A stretch of 64,000 nt of DNA, taken from the NCBI RefSeq assembly GCF_004331735.1, contig NZ_SJSO01000003.1, positions 1-64,000 of the forward strand. The letters are read 5' to 3'. The DNA is from Pedobacter psychrodurus. Lineage in GTDB: Bacteria > Bacteroidota > Bacteroidia > Sphingobacteriales > Sphingobacteriaceae. The notes under the pieces were generated by a model, which was not told where the DNA came from, did not search any database, and was given only the letters and a program-made list of their open reading frames with translations. Below, in pieces: positions 27,198 to 35,926 of the stretch (within the stretch, counting starts at the first letter, position 1; every line of letters starts with the position of its first letter). Made by a program: the position numbers and the translations under genes.

Positions 27198-27547
27198 ATT
27201 GTGTTCATTGTAGCCGGCTTGTAACTTGGCAGATTTTTGATATCAATTACAAATCAGATCGAAACCTGACTGGCTCAAATCCGCTGCGTGTTTTAGGTGG
27301 TTTTAATAAGCCATTGTTTGAAGTGGTAGAGGAATGGAAGGAACGAAAGCAAAATTCTCCAACGTTAACGTTTAAATATTTTGCAAAATGAGTTAAAGTA
27401 TTCCTAGAGTGAAATTCATTTCCGTAAATTACCATTGCAACATAATGTCACCAGCGATTTTTTCCATTGATAAGATGAATGCATAGCAGTTGTCTGTTGT
27501 TTTTGGACCCAATATCCGTCTGTTAAGCCCCTTGTTTTTTTATTATT
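27198..27547. other. Gap after the Lrp gene, possible gene remnant
   Basis: A 350-base stretch without a full gene. One plus-strand frame stays open from inside the Lrp gene to a TGA at about 27390 and reads protein-like near its end (PLRVLGGFNKPLFEVVEEW), but it has no start codon and I cannot place it in a family. It may be the tail of a lost gene, or chance. The short minus-strand frame over 27247-27435 is not protein-like. Confidence 0.25.
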
Positions 27548-28138
27548 TTACATGAAAATCAGTAGAATTCCTGAATATTTTAAGCTCTGTCTTAGATGTT
27601 TCAGTGCTGCGGTAAGCTGGTTCTCAACAGTCCGTTTCGAAATATTGAGTTTTAGTGATATTTCAGAAATGCTCAGGTTTTGCTTCCTGCTCAATAAATA
27701 GATTTCCTGACACCTTTTCGGAAGTTCAATGAGCCTGGCCGTGATCATGGAATCAAATTCTTCCTCATTAATCTTTTCATCCCCTCCGTTGCCTGTTAAA
27801 AGGTTTCCTGTTATAAGGGATTGTTCAACCTTTCCCAAATCTTCAACGTAGTTGAAAAGTACGGCATTGATCTGCCGTTTTTTTCTGATCGAACGGTAAT
27901 TGGCGCTAGTGAGCACGTAGTTTTGAAATGAAACGATATTTAATTTTTTTCTATTGGTCCAAATATTCAGGAAAATATCGTGGGTGATCTCAAGTGCATA
28001 TTCTTCATCTTTAACATACCTGTAGCAGACGGCATATACTTTGGTCCAGTGGCGTTCAAAAAGCGAGTTGAACGCTTTCTCGTCATCTAGAAGTATAAGC
28101 TGTAAAAGTTCAGGATCGGAATAGTCGCTCGTTGGCAT
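27548..28138 (-). CDS. ECF RNA polymerase sigma factor (FecI-like), second locus
   Basis: A 196-residue ECF sigma factor. Region 2 has AFNSLFERHWTKVYAVCYRYV and EYALEITHDIFLNIW; region 4 has LPKRCQEIYLLS and SISEISLKLNISKRTVENQL, and the tail is hydrophobic. It is transcribed away from its presumed FecR partner (start at 28285), unlike the first locus, where both genes point the same way. The 146 bases between the two starts must hold both promoters. Confidence 0.9.
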   Translation of the reverse strand: MPTSDYSDPELLQLILLDDEKAFNSLFERHWTKVYAVCYRYVKDEEYALEITHDIFLNIWTNRKKLNIVSFQNYVLTSANYRSIRKKRQINAVLFNYVEDLGKVEQSLITGNLLTGNGGDEKINEEEFDSMITARLIELPKRCQEIYLLSRKQNLSISEISLKLNISKRTVENQLTAALKHLRQSLKYSGILLIFM

Positions 28139-28284
28139 ATGTTTGTTTGTAATAAAGCTATGATTTATTAATGGAAATTAAAAATTCAGGTATTTTGCAT
28201 TTTTTTTTACTTTTTTATGTGTGTGCTGGTCAAAATCGGTGTCTATATATTAAAGGACCAAATTTAAACCCTATTCGCCAGGTA

Positions 28285-29445
28285 ATGACAGAAGATCAAT
28301 ATCTTTCCCTTTGTGAGAAATATCTAAGAGGAGCATGTACGCCCCAAGAAGAAGCTATACTTTTGGCCTATCAGGAGGCACAGGGTCTGTCAGACCTTTC
28401 AATGACCCTGGCGGATGAGGAACGTTTGGGTAAACTGCTTCAGGCAAGGATCCAGGATAGTATCAGAAAACAATCACCGGCAAAAGGCTTTTTGAGTATC
28501 AGACGCTTGAACTGGCAGGTTGCAGCTGCATTGGTAGCATCGCTTTTGCTGGTTATCTATTTGGGAACAGACCTTTTTAAGAGACAAAAGTTTGAAACGG
28601 GCACAGTGCTTGTTAAAAAGAAGGAAATTGGCAATAGAGACATATCACCAGGTTCTGCAAATGCGGTACTGACTTTATCCAACGGAGAAAGCATCAAACT
28701 TGATGGCTCCACAAACGGGATAATCAGCAGGCATGGAAATACCGCTATTTCTAAATCAGGTAATGGGTTGGTTGTATCTGCTAATGGCATGAACCAAGAA
28801 AACGACGCCTTGAACAAGATTTCGATACCACGGGGTGGAAAATATGATATTACGCTTCCTGATGGTACCAGGGTGTGGTTGAACTCTTCTTCTTCATTAA
28901 GTTTTCCAACAGTATTTTCAGGTGGAGAGCGTAAGGTTATTCTTACCGGTGAAGCTTATTTTGAAGTGGCTAAGAACAAAAAAATGCCCTTTAAGGTTGA
29001 TGTGGCCGGCAAACAGGAAGTAGAAGTGCTAGGTACGCATTTCAATATTACCGCTTTTACCGGAGATGGGGATATTATGACCACCTTACTGGAGGGGGCC
29101 GTAAAAATCAATTATAAAAAGTCTGCTACCCTGCTCAAGCCTGGCCAGATGGCAATCAATAACCTACAGAACAATATAAAGGTAATGCCTGCAGACCTTG
29201 AAGAGGTAATGGCGTGGAAAAATGATATGTTCATATTCAACAATGAAAATATCGGCTCTATCATGAAAAAAATATCAAGGTGGTATGATGTAGATGTTGA
29301 GTATAAGGGAGACATGTCGGATATCAATTTCGACGGTAACTACTCACGCGCCAAAGGTCTTAAAAGCCTGCTGAAAAATATCGAATTAACAGATAAGGTA
29401 TCTTTTGTAATCAAAGAAAGGAGGATCACAGTTATAGCTAAATAA
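28285..29445 (+). CDS. FecR-family anti-sigma factor, second locus
   Basis: A 386-residue FecR protein starting at MTEDQYLS. The frame is open upstream to 28171, but those residues look like non-coding translation and the paralogue at 13828 begins with a comparable short sigma-binding segment, so I use 28285. One transmembrane helix lies at about 78-96, then the FecR domain (LPDGTRVWLNSSSSLSFP, GEAYFEVAKNKKMPF, VEVLGTHFNITAF) and the C-terminal SRWYDVDVEYKG domain. It should control the divergent ECF sigma factor and sense the SusC at 29563. Confidence 0.9.
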   Translation: MTEDQYLSLCEKYLRGACTPQEEAILLAYQEAQGLSDLSMTLADEERLGKLLQARIQDSIRKQSPAKGFLSIRRLNWQVAAALVASLLLVIYLGTDLFKRQKFETGTVLVKKKEIGNRDISPGSANAVLTLSNGESIKLDGSTNGIISRHGNTAISKSGNGLVVSANGMNQENDALNKISIPRGGKYDITLPDGTRVWLNSSSSLSFPTVFSGGERKVILTGEAYFEVAKNKKMPFKVDVAGKQEVEVLGTHFNITAFTGDGDIMTTLLEGAVKINYKKSATLLKPGQMAINNLQNNIKVMPADLEEVMAWKNDMFIFNNENIGSIMKKISRWYDVDVEYKGDMSDINFDGNYSRAKGLKSLLKNIELTDKVSFVIKERRITVIAK

Positions 29446-29466
29446 ATACCTGAAAGAATCCAAAAA

Positions 29467-29492
29467 CCGGAAGTGCTTGAGACCACTCCCGG
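29467..29492 (+). promoter_or_regulatory. Conserved leader hairpin before SusC (copy 2)
   Basis: CCGG/CCGG arms, one mismatch, AGTG/CACT, loop CTTGAGAC. It lies 21 bases after the FecR stop and 70 before the SusC start, matching the position, GTGCTTG core and downstream GATT sequence of the hairpin at 14986-15012. Confidence 0.5.
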
Positions 29493-29562
29493 AATTGATT
29501 AGTGTCAAACTAATTAAGGATCACAACAACTGTTTAACCAACAACTATTTAATCCTAACCAA

Positions 29563-32500
29563 ATGTATAAAATTTTTACTGCACTTCAGTGCGGGGATAT
29601 ATCTTGCTATACGCAAAAAATCCTTCGAGTTATGAGACTTACAGTCATTTTAATAATGGTCGCCTTTTTACAGGTCAGTGCCGGGAGCTTTGCCCAGCAG
29701 GTAAGCATAAATGTAAAGGATACCCCTTTAAGGGAAGTCCTAAATCAACTAACTAAACAAACAGGCTATAACTTTATCTGCGATGCAAATGTCATCAGCG
29801 GTGCTGCCCCTGTTACCGTCAGATTTAAGAATACGGCACTCCAGAAAGTTCTGGAAGCCTGTTTTCCCAGCCAGACTGTCGAAATGGTATTTGGCGATAA
29901 TTCAACCATCGTGATCAAAAAAAGGGCCCAGCTCGTGAAACCCTTACCACAGATTATTGTGGTTATAGGTAAGATAACAGACAACAAGGGAGTTGGTTTA
30001 CCCGGGGTAAGCGTTTTGGTAAAAGGAACCAAGATTGGTGTGGTATCAGATAATACTGGAGCCTATAGCATCAAGGTGCCCGATAACAATTCAGTACTGG
30101 TATTTTCTTTTATTGGCCTGGTTAGTCAGGAAGTGCCAGTAGGTGATAAAACGGTTATCAATGTAACCATGGTCGATACACCGCAGTCACTTGGTGATGT
30201 GGTCGTGGTGGGATATGGCTCGCAGTCACGCACAACAGTTACCTCTTCTATTACCAAAGTAGAAGGAAAAAATATAGGTAACCAGCCGGTAAGTACGCCT
30301 GGAGAGGCATTGGCAGGATTAGCTGCTGGTGTGCAGGTGCAATCCGATCAGGGTGGCAAACCAGGTGCAGCCCCCACCATCAGGATACGTGGAGTAAGCT
30401 CGCTAAGCTCATCTAATGATCCTTTATACGTAGTTGATGGCTATCCACTGGAAACTGCTGCAAATTTTAATCTGATCAATCCCAGCGACATAGAATCGGT
30501 TGAAGTATTAAAAGATGCTGCTTCTGCTGCTATTTATGGATCAAGGGCAGCAAATGGAGTTGTTATTGTTACAACCAAAAGAGGTAAGGCAGGAAAAACG
30601 GTATTTTCGGTTTCGGCCTATTCTGGTATACAGGAAGTAAACAAGTATATTGATGTTTTAAGTAAAGATCAATATGTACAACAGGTAAAAGCCTTAAGCC
30701 GGATTAAAAATTTACAGTATCCGGCTATTTTGGATGGCGATATTTCAGCACTTCCTGATGTAGACTGGCAAAAAGAAATTTTCAGAACTGCGCCAATCAA
30801 CAACTTCGAATTTAATGCATCAGGCGGTAGCGAAAAAGTTCGCTTTAGTGCATCAGCAGGTGTTTTTAAGCAAAAAGGTGTTTTAATTGGTACTGAATAT
30901 ACCAGGTACAATACGCGTTTAAATCTGGATGCAGACATTGTGAAAAATGTGAAATTTGGATTTTCAGTTTCCCCGTCATTTTCAGAACAGTACAGGCAGC
31001 CATCATCGGGCCAGGCGAGTGGTGCCGGAGCAAATCCGAACGATTTTATTATTGGTGTACCAGGATTACTTGCCGATTTAAACTTGCCAAGTCCGCTTAA
31101 CCAGGCTTTAACTTTTCAGCCTATCGTGCCAGTATATAGAGCGAATGGCGATTTTGCACAACCTTACGACAGAGAATTAAACTATAATCTTTCCCCAACT
31201 GCTGTATTCTCGGCATCCAACTTTTATAATCCTGTGGGGATACTTAGCCAGTCTATTAACCGATCGAGAGCTTTCAGAACTTTAAGTAACGCATTTTTAG
31301 AATATACACCAATAGCAGGTTTAAAACTGAAAACCTACATTGGCGCAACTTTAGAGAATGAGCAGGTTCATGGTTATATTCCAGGTACTATGGCTTACAG
31401 TTCAGCACCTACAGCATCAGGAGCAAGCCCTCAGTTGGCTGGTATTTTTGCTTCAGATAATGTGCGCAATAGTTTCGATTGGGTTTGGGAAAATACAGCT
31501 ACTTATGATAAGCAAATTGGCAAGCACCATTTTAATGTGCTTGGGCTATTCTCAGCTCAGAAATACGAATCGCAAATTAATTACACTGCAGGTTTGCCAG
31601 GTACGTTTATCACTACATCAGTTCAAAGCCCGTTGGCCTCGCCAAATACCGTAGGTACCGAGCGTTTTGATGCCAATACCTTTGTTTCCTATGCAGGTAG
31701 GTTTATCTACGATTACAATAAGAAATACTTGTTCACCGCCGCTGTACGTCAGGATGGTTCATCGCGTTTTGGTTCAAATAATAAATTTGCCGTTTTCCCA
31801 TCTTTCTCATTGGGTTGGAGGCTTGCTGAAGAACCATTTCTAAAAGAAGCATTATTAAAAATTGGTATCAATGAGTTTAAATTAAGAGGTGGTTACGGCC
31901 GTACAGGAAATGCCAATATTGGCAGTTTTACTTATGTTAATCAGATTAATTTAAATACAAATTATGCATCAGGCAATACCAGACTTTTTGGTACACAGCA
32001 AGCAGGCTTTGCTAATCCCGATTTAACCTGGGAGAAGAACGACCAAACCAGTCTTGGAACTGACATTGGCCTGTTGCAAAATAAAATCGTTTTAACTTTC
32101 GATTATTTTATCCGTAACTCTAACGGAATGCTGCTTAATAAAGCTTTGCCCTTAGCCATTGGTTATACATCGTCATTGCAATCGAGTGTTTACAACTCAA
32201 CTTACCAGGCTAACTTAGGTAAACTTCAAAATAAAGGTTTTGAGTTTACGGCCAATACCAACTTTAAACTTGGAGCCGTAACCTGGAATGCAAATGCCAA
32301 TTTCTCGACTTACAAAACCAAAGTGTTGGATTTAGGAGGTCCGAGTGCATTACCAGCAGTTAGGGCAATTAACGGATGGAATAATGTATACCAGGTAAAA
32401 GTTGGCGATCCATTAGGTTATATGTATGGATATGAGATTATAGGTGTATTTAGAAATGCCAGCGATCTGGCCAATAATGCAAAAGCTACCTCAGGTAATA

Positions 32501-33093
32501 ATATTGGAGATCCAATTATCAAAGATCAGAATGGAGATGGGAAGGTTGATGCTAACGATGTGACTAAATTAGGGCATGGATTACCGGACTTTACGTATGG
32601 GTTGACCAATAGTTTTCAGTATAAAAACTTCGACCTGAGTATTTTAGTTCAGGGTGTGCAAGGGGTGAATATTATTAATGGTAACAACAGGCAAACCATT
32701 ACGGGTAATCACAACCAGAACTCATTGGCTAAATATTTTAATAATTATTATGATCCTGCATTTCCTGATAGGGACGTGCTTTATGCCAGTCCTATAGCTA
32801 CAGGAGCATTGCCAGGGCCTGCATTGACCAATTTAGCTGTCGAAAACGGTTCATACTTACGTGTTAGAAACATTACCTTGGGTTACAGGCTTAGTGATAA
32901 TTTACTGCGCAAACTATCTATCCAGTCTGCAAGGTTATATGTAACTGCTCAAAACCCATTTCTGATAACTAAATATTCTGGTTACAATCCCGAGGCGAAC
33001 ATTATGGGGGGAGATCCTACAACACCTGGAGTAGATCAAGGTACATACCCTACTGCACGCACTTTTATTTTAGGTATCAATTTTGGCTTTTAA
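29563..33093 (+). CDS. SusC-type TonB-dependent transporter with STN signalling domain, second locus
   Basis: A 1176-residue outer-membrane transporter. The extended N-terminus and signal (VSAGSFAQQ) are followed by an STN domain (about 50-120), a carboxypeptidase-regulatory-like domain (about 138-210), a plug opening with DVVVVGYGSQ and containing YVVDGYPL and AIYGSRAANGVVIV, and a long beta-barrel ending in the aromatic LGINFGF. The STN domain ties it to the FecR/ECF pair upstream. It should work with the SusD that follows after 14 bases. The substrate is unknown; the only metabolic gene linked is a ROK kinase, weakly favouring a sugar. Confidence 0.92.
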   Translation: MYKIFTALQCGDISCYTQKILRVMRLTVILIMVAFLQVSAGSFAQQVSINVKDTPLREVLNQLTKQTGYNFICDANVISGAAPVTVRFKNTALQKVLEACFPSQTVEMVFGDNSTIVIKKRAQLVKPLPQIIVVIGKITDNKGVGLPGVSVLVKGTKIGVVSDNTGAYSIKVPDNNSVLVFSFIGLVSQEVPVGDKTVINVTMVDTPQSLGDVVVVGYGSQSRTTVTSSITKVEGKNIGNQPVSTPGEALAGLAAGVQVQSDQGGKPGAAPTIRIRGVSSLSSSNDPLYVVDGYPLETAANFNLINPSDIESVEVLKDAASAAIYGSRAANGVVIVTTKRGKAGKTVFSVSAYSGIQEVNKYIDVLSKDQYVQQVKALSRIKNLQYPAILDGDISALPDVDWQKEIFRTAPINNFEFNASGGSEKVRFSASAGVFKQKGVLIGTEYTRYNTRLNLDADIVKNVKFGFSVSPSFSEQYRQPSSGQASGAGANPNDFIIGVPGLLADLNLPSPLNQALTFQPIVPVYRANGDFAQPYDRELNYNLSPTAVFSASNFYNPVGILSQSINRSRAFRTLSNAFLEYTPIAGLKLKTYIGATLENEQVHGYIPGTMAYSSAPTASGASPQLAGIFASDNVRNSFDWVWENTATYDKQIGKHHFNVLGLFSAQKYESQINYTAGLPGTFITTSVQSPLASPNTVGTERFDANTFVSYAGRFIYDYNKKYLFTAAVRQDGSSRFGSNNKFAVFPSFSLGWRLAEEPFLKEALLKIGINEFKLRGGYGRTGNANIGSFTYVNQINLNTNYASGNTRLFGTQQAGFANPDLTWEKNDQTSLGTDIGLLQNKIVLTFDYFIRNSNGMLLNKALPLAIGYTSSLQSSVYNSTYQANLGKLQNKGFEFTANTNFKLGAVTWNANANFSTYKTKVLDLGGPSALPAVRAINGWNNVYQVKVGDPLGYMYGYEIIGVFRNASDLANNAKATSGNNIGDPIIKDQNGDGKVDANDVTKLGHGLPDFTYGLTNSFQYKNFDLSILVQGVQGVNIINGNNRQTITGNHNQNSLAKYFNNYYDPAFPDRDVLYASPIATGALPGPALTNLAVENGSYLRVRNITLGYRLSDNLLRKLSIQSARLYVTAQNPFLITKYSGYNPEANIMGGDPTTPGVDQGTYPTARTFILGINFGF

Positions 33094-33107
33094 CCGCATT
33101 AATAAAA

Positions 33108-34547
33108 ATGATCATGAAAATTAATAAAATCATCATATGCTGTATATCCTTGCTTACTTTAAGCATGGTTATTACTTCCTGCAAAAAGTCTTTTGTAGAA
33201 TTAACACCAAAGGGAATTGTTCCTGTAAATACTTTTTATGCTACAGAGATAGATATAAAATCGGCGCTTACCGGTGCATATAGCAGTTTGCGTCCTATTT
33301 ATAATGAGCAATATGGCTTTGGCGAACTCCCTTCAGATAATGCCCAAACTTATGGCGAAAGTGAAGTGCTTTACGGTGAGCAGGATAAGCTAACCTGGAC
33401 TGCCAATTCGACCAATTTACAGAACGCATGGGCCAGATTTTACGCAACCATTGCTTATGCCAATATTGTGCTTGACCACGTTGCTACACCACCAATGACC
33501 ACTGCTAACCGTAATGGCTACATTGGGCAGGCAAAGTTTCTTCGTGCTTTAATGTATTTTAATTTAGTTAGGATGTTCGGCGGGGTTCCGTTGGTATTAA
33601 ATGAGATTACCTCAGAGCAACAGGCTTATTCATACAACAGGGTAAGTGCTGCTGCGGTTTATGCCCAGATAGAAAAAGACCTGGCTGAGGCCGCTGCCGT
33701 ATTACCTGCAAGCTATACGGGGGCTGATATTGGCCGTGCAACGAGTATTGCAGCTAATGGCCTGCTTGGTAAAGTTTATATGTTTCAAAATAAATTTACC
33801 GAAGCCGAAACCATTTTAGCAACCGTGGTTGCAACTGCAGGTACATTATTGCCTTACGATCAGATTTTCGGATTGGGAAAAGATAACAACAGAGATATTC
33901 TTTTCTCTGTTCAATATCTTGGCGGCGGTTTTGGTGAGGGAAATACTTTTGCAAGAAGCTTTGTGCCGCAACCATCGGGCACAACAATTACTGCTGTAAC
34001 CGGTAACAGTAACAACAGCGGGACAAAAGATTTATATGATACTTTTGAAGCGGGAGATAACCGTTTAAATACCGCAATTGGCATATATAGCGCCGGAACT
34101 TTGGTGTATTATTACGCCAAGAAATTTGTATATCAAAGTGTTGGTGCCAATAGCGAGGGTGATAACGACTGGCCGGTTTTGCGTTATAGTGATATTGTTT
34201 TATTGTATGCCGAAGCCTTAAACGAAAATGGTAAAACCCCTCAGGCACTTACGCAACTAAACTTGGTCCGTACACGCTCTAATCTAACTGCTAAATCTGG
34301 ACTATCACAGGCTGATGCAAGAACAGCTATCCAGCATGAAAGAAGGGTAGAGCTTTGCTTTGAAGGGGAGAGATGGTTCGATTTGATCAGATGGGGGATA
34401 ATGGTCAATGTAATGCAGGCCCATAAAACCAATTATGTATCGGCAAACGGCTTAATTGGAAATGTAGTGCCAACATTAGCATTATATCCTATACCCACCA
34501 GAGAAATTCAGCTCAACCCAAAATTAACCCAGAATCCGGGATATTAA
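33108..34547 (+). CDS. SusD-type outer-membrane lipoprotein, second locus
   Basis: A 479-residue surface lipoprotein with lipobox ITSC close to residue 25. SusD-fold landmarks: AYSSLRPIYNEQYG, AKFLRALMYFNLVRMFGGVPLVLNE, SDIVLLYAEALNENG, HERRVELCFEGERWFDLIRW and the closing LYPIPTREIQLNPKLTQNPGY. It is the ligand-binding partner of the SusC before it. The start could also be the ATG at 33114. A strong terminator follows. Confidence 0.93.
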   Translation: MIMKINKIIICCISLLTLSMVITSCKKSFVELTPKGIVPVNTFYATEIDIKSALTGAYSSLRPIYNEQYGFGELPSDNAQTYGESEVLYGEQDKLTWTANSTNLQNAWARFYATIAYANIVLDHVATPPMTTANRNGYIGQAKFLRALMYFNLVRMFGGVPLVLNEITSEQQAYSYNRVSAAAVYAQIEKDLAEAAAVLPASYTGADIGRATSIAANGLLGKVYMFQNKFTEAETILATVVATAGTLLPYDQIFGLGKDNNRDILFSVQYLGGGFGEGNTFARSFVPQPSGTTITAVTGNSNNSGTKDLYDTFEAGDNRLNTAIGIYSAGTLVYYYAKKFVYQSVGANSEGDNDWPVLRYSDIVLLYAEALNENGKTPQALTQLNLVRTRSNLTAKSGLSQADARTAIQHERRVELCFEGERWFDLIRWGIMVNVMQAHKTNYVSANGLIGNVVPTLALYPIPTREIQLNPKLTQNPGY

Positions 34548-34551
34548 ATTT

Positions 34552-34587
34552 ATGCCTTCCCAAGAGCGCTGTCCCTTGGGAAGGCAT
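34552..34587 (+). terminator. Strong hairpin after SusD, second locus
   Basis: Perfect 13-bp arms ATGCCTTCCCAAG (34552-34564) and CTTGGGAAGGCAT (34575-34587) with a 10-base loop, 5 bases after the SusD stop. The downstream T content is modest (GCCTTTGTCC), so termination may be partial and allow some read-through into the ROK gene. Confidence 0.65.
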
Positions 34588-34688
34588 GCCTTTGTCCTGC
34601 TTGCCAGGGCATGGTTCACTATGGTTATTTAAAGAACCGATAAATAACAGGAAGTGAAAAAAGGTTTCTTTACTTAAACAGATTCAAT

Positions 34689-35549
34689 ATGAAAAATATA
34701 GTGATGGGTGTTGATATAGGTGGATCCCATATTACTGCCCTTTTGATTGATATAGACAAAAAAGAAGAAATTCAGGGTAGCTGGTCACGTGAAAACCTGG
34801 ATTCAAATGCTTCTGCAGATAGGATAATCGATGCATGGGCAGCCACAATAGAGAAATCGATCAGAAGCTACCAGTTGTTTCCTGCCAGGATCAATATTGC
34901 CATGCCCGGACCGATGGACTATCAGAAAGGCATATGCAAAATTAAAGGGCAGGGAAAGTATGAAGCACTTTATGGCCTGAATATTAAGAATATGCTTGCC
35001 ATCCGGCTCGGCCTGTCATCATCAGATATCAATTTTGTAAATGATGCTGCCAGTTTTCTGAAGGGAGAACTTTTTAAAGGAAGTTTGAATAATGTTAGCC
35101 AGGCCATTGGTCTAACCCTGGGCACCGGGCTTGGAACAGCACATACAGAAAACGGATGTGTAAAAGATACAGACCTTTGGAAAATGCCCTTTTTAAAAGG
35201 AGTCGCTGAAGATTATATTTCAACCCGATGGTTTATTAAGCGATTCCATGAAATGACCGGGATTAAGGTGATGGATGTGAAAGACCTGGTGGATAATCAT
35301 AAGGGATCTCCGTATTTTAATGCTGTTTTTCTGGAATTCAGCGTTAATCTGGCTAAGTTCCTCTATAAGTTCATCAGGATAAAAATGCCGCTCGCTGTAG
35401 TAATTGGTGGTAATATTGCAAATGCCGAAGAATTCTTTCTGGAAAATACCAGGCGTTTCTTAGCCAGCAAAATGGGATATAGTTTTCCGGTAGAAAAATC
35501 TTTATTAGGTGAAAAAGCCACATTATTAGGGGCTGGGGCAAGCATATAA
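34689..35549 (+). CDS. ROK-family protein (probable sugar kinase)
   Basis: A 286-residue cytoplasmic protein with no helix-turn-helix, so it is a kinase-type rather than repressor-type ROK protein. ATP-binding segments are GVDIGGSHITA at the N-terminus and TLGTGLGTA in the middle; the NDAASF segment supplies the likely catalytic Asp. The usual ROK zinc motif (CxCGxxGC) is missing, and the equivalent region reads ENGCVKDTDLW. It would phosphorylate a hexose or amino sugar, perhaps the one delivered by the SusC/SusD pair just upstream. The terminator between them means co-transcription is uncertain. Confidence 0.8.
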   Translation: MKNIVMGVDIGGSHITALLIDIDKKEEIQGSWSRENLDSNASADRIIDAWAATIEKSIRSYQLFPARINIAMPGPMDYQKGICKIKGQGKYEALYGLNIKNMLAIRLGLSSSDINFVNDAASFLKGELFKGSLNNVSQAIGLTLGTGLGTAHTENGCVKDTDLWKMPFLKGVAEDYISTRWFIKRFHEMTGIKVMDVKDLVDNHKGSPYFNAVFLEFSVNLAKFLYKFIRIKMPLAVVIGGNIANAEEFFLENTRRFLASKMGYSFPVEKSLLGEKATLLGAGASI

Positions 35550-35926
35550 TATTTAGATCGGGGTTAGAGGCTCTGGGTGAGGAAGATGCCTTAACCTCAA
35601 ACTATGTCAGGTGAAAAGCCAATTCCGCTATAGTTGAAACCTTTATTGTTGAATATGAACACCATCACTTGTATAAGATAACCAAAGGCCTTTTTAACCC
35701 AATAACCTAAGTTCGATTAATAATATGCCTTTAAGGTGTATTTTATGAGTATTGTTTACTAGTGACGTCACCCTGATCCGATAGCTATCGGATCACCATG
35801 ACGATCGCGTTGGTCTATAAAGAGCTAAAAAACAATTATTTTGGCTCAAGTATAATCGAACTCAGGTTAATAGCACTAAAGTAAGTTTATTCTAAAAGAA
35901 CCTTCAGGTCTGCTGTAGCGTCACTT
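35550..35926. other. Intergenic region between convergent ROK and kinase genes
   Basis: A 377-base stretch without a gene. Near 35562-35596 a weak hairpin (GGTTAGAGGC with GCCTTAACC) may end ROK transcription. The palindromic repeat at 35766-35803 is listed separately. The rest is AT-rich and featureless. Confidence 0.5.
35766..35803. repeat. REP-like palindrome
   Basis: A perfect 22-bp palindrome (two 11-base arms, TGATCCGATAG and its complement, 35774-35795) is flanked by outer arms CGTCA and TGACG with three mismatched bases between. The core ATCCGATAGCTATCGGATCA recurs at 52072-52091 next to the same ATGAC trinucleotide context, showing it is a dispersed repeat and not a gene-specific site. 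It may also act as a terminator between the two convergent genes. Confidence 0.7.

Noticed and set aside
27198..27390. Open plus-strand frame after the Lrp gene as a real gene
   Set aside because: No start codon and no recognisable family; kept only as a possible remnant in the gap entry.
35766..35803. Palindrome as an operator for the kinase or ROK gene
   Set aside because: The same core recurs at 52072 in an unrelated setting, so it is a dispersed repeat.
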